Positions 5,875-6,304 of a stretch of 6,304 nt of DNA are shown here, one piece after another. Source of the stretch: JAWVEV01 sp033856535 (lineage in GTDB: Bacteria > Actinomycetota > Thermoleophilia > Miltoncostaeales > Miltoncostaeaceae); the NCBI GenBank assembly GCA_033856535.1, contig JAWVEV010000135.1:1-6304 (forward strand), in the 5' to 3' direction. A program made the position numbers and the translations under genes. How positions within the stretch are numbered: position 1 is the first letter of the stretch; each line of letters opens with the position of its first letter. Under the pieces are notes generated by a model. That model did no database searches. It was not told the origin of the DNA and worked only from the letters and a program-made list of their open reading frames with translations.

Positions 5875-5918
5875 GCGAGGTGACCCGCGTGTGACGCTCT
5901 TGTGAACCACTTGTGAAA
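5875..5918 (-). promoter_or_regulatory. Pho-box array, four 11-nt direct repeats, upstream of pstS
   Basis: Read on the minus strand, four contiguous 11-nt units are visible: TTTCACAAGTG (5918-5908), GTTCACAAGAG (5907-5897), CGTCACACGCG (5896-5886) and GGTCACCTCGC (5885-5875). On the plus strand the GTGA cores begin at 5880, 5891, 5902 and 5913, exactly 11 apart. The two distal units share TTCACAAG and are closest to the GTTCAC consensus. This is the direct-repeat-unit layout of actinobacterial PhoP sites, and pstS is the classic Pho-regulon target. The array lies 52 nt upstream of the start codon. Confidence 0.85.
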
Positions 5919-6035
5919 GCCGGCGCGAGGCCGGCCGCAGGATCGCCGGCAGCCCCCTCCGGAACGACCGCCCTCCCGCCCGGGTCCACGCCATCCGGCG
6001 CGGCCGCCGCCACGTGACCCACGGTGATCGAGGGT

Positions 6036-6054
6036 GGCGGAGGCCCCTCCCGCC
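6036..6054 (-). terminator. Possible terminator hairpin after the ANTAR gene
   Basis: GGCGG (6036-6040) pairs with CCGCC (6050-6054). Further pairing inside (A6041-T6048, G6042-C6047) leaves an unpaired C and a 4-nt loop. The stem begins 4 nt after the ANTAR stop codon. It is imperfect and has no T-run, so the call is weak. Confidence 0.25.
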
Positions 6055-6057
6055 GGC

Positions 6058-6304
6058 TCAGCCGAGGAGCTGCGCGGCCCGGAGCCTGCGCTCGACCACG
6101 TCGTGCGCGACCTCGGAGAGCAGGCGGCGATGCCGCCGGGCATACCCGCGCAGGTGGGCGAAGGCGGCGTCCATCCCGATGCCCACCTGCTCGGCGATGA
6201 CGCCCTTGGCCTGCTCGATCACGATCCGGCTGTCAAGCGCCAGGTGCAGCTGCTCGGCGAGCGCCTGGGCATCGCGCGCGGCCCGGTGCTGCACGATCGC
6301 GATC
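6058..6304 (-). CDS. ANTAR-domain protein, C-terminal 81 residues (N-terminus outside window)
   Basis: The frame is open from the right edge to the TGA at 6060-6058. The visible part is a nearly complete ANTAR domain. A helical lead-in (QHRAARDAQALAEQLHLAL) is followed by the hallmark SRIVIEQAKGVIAEQVGIGMDAAF and then the three-helix bundle LRGYARRHRRLLSEVAHDVV, with conserved Ala/Lys/Gly and Phe/Tyr positions. ANTAR domains bind paired hairpins in nascent RNA and prevent transcription termination. In Actinomycetota they often sit behind a GAF or receiver sensor domain. The residues reading into the edge (AIVQHRAARDAQALAEQL) resemble the linker after a GAF domain, but no sensor is visible. 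A GTG at 6294 is in frame, but starting there would give only a bare ANTAR domain, so I treat the gene as partial. It is codirectional with pst but separated by the Pho-regulated promoter. Confidence 0.9.
   Translation of the reverse strand, partial: IAIVQHRAARDAQALAEQLHLALDSRIVIEQAKGVIAEQVGIGMDAAFAHLRGYARRHRRLLSEVAHDVVERRLRAAQLLG

Larger units (their letters stand above)
5823..6057. other. Intergenic region between the ANTAR gene and pstS
   Basis: This 235-base gap contains the pstS ribosome binding site, a candidate -10 and the Pho-box array in its pstS-proximal 100 bases. The remainder (5919-6057) is GC-rich, with a GCCGGC repeat at 5919-5924 and 5930-5935. An imperfect hairpin (6036-6054) lies just after the ANTAR stop. 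I see no gene in it. The short open frames that cross it run through the promoter and have no coding character. Confidence 0.65.

Noticed and set aside
4161..5894. Long plus-strand open frame of 577 codons
   Set aside because: It is antisense to pstC and pstS and crosses the hairpin and the Pho-box array. Its composition is mirror-frame and no domain is recognisable.
6014..6027. Two further GTGA cores as a distal Pho box
   Set aside because: The cores at 6014 and 6024 are 10 nt apart, not 11, and are out of phase with the main array about 100 bases away. This is probably chance.
5734..6143. Short minus-strand open frames between pstS and the ANTAR gene
   Set aside because: They cross the pstS promoter and Pho boxes, overlap both neighbouring genes, and have Arg-rich mirror-frame composition with no ribosome binding site.
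1..6304. Mobile elements, CRISPR arrays, tRNA or rRNA genes
   Set aside because: I saw no terminal inverted repeats with a transposase, no spaced long repeats and no tRNA-like cloverleaf. The only short direct repeats with clear meaning are the Pho-box units.

Overview
This is a very GC-rich window (about 70% by eye). GTG and TTG starts, actinobacterial-type Pho boxes, a GAF/ANTAR-type regulator and a TPR regulator of an actinobacterial style together point to Actinomycetota. A Thermoleophilia/Solirubrobacterales-like lineage is possible, but I cannot prove it from this sequence.

Layout, left to right. (1) Positions 1-1001, minus strand: the first 333 codons of a TPR-rich protein whose C-terminus lies beyond the left edge. 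The family usually ends in a LuxR-type HTH. (2) 1002-1294: a divergent intergenic region with a three-unit Pho-box array, a candidate -10 and a leader hairpin, all serving the next gene. (3) 1295-1660, plus strand: a 121-residue OmpR/PhoB-type winged-helix DNA-binding domain with no receiver domain. (4) 1661-1681: a 21-base convergent gap with a GC-rich inverted repeat. (5) 5822-1682, minus strand: a complete high-affinity phosphate transporter operon in the order pstS, pstC, pstA, pstB. It has a long hairpin between pstS and pstC, an ATGA overlap at pstC/pstA and a TGATG overlap at pstA/pstB. (6) 5823-6057: the pstS promoter region with a four-unit Pho-box array. (7) 6058-6304, minus strand: the C-terminal end of an ANTAR-domain protein that continues past the right edge.

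How it works together. PstS, a lipoprotein, captures phosphate outside the membrane. PstC and PstA form the channel and PstB is the ATPase. The pst operon and the small winged-helix gene both carry arrays of 11-nt repeats centred on TCAC. In both, exactly 21 nt separate the last TCAC from a TAGC(T/G)T hexamer. This identical geometry suggests that the two genes form one phosphate-starvation regulon unit. The winged-helix protein cannot be controlled by receiver phosphorylation, so it may be a Pho-induced feedback or competitor regulator acting on the same boxes. That role is inference. No phoU, phoR or full-length phoP/regX3 gene is present in the window.
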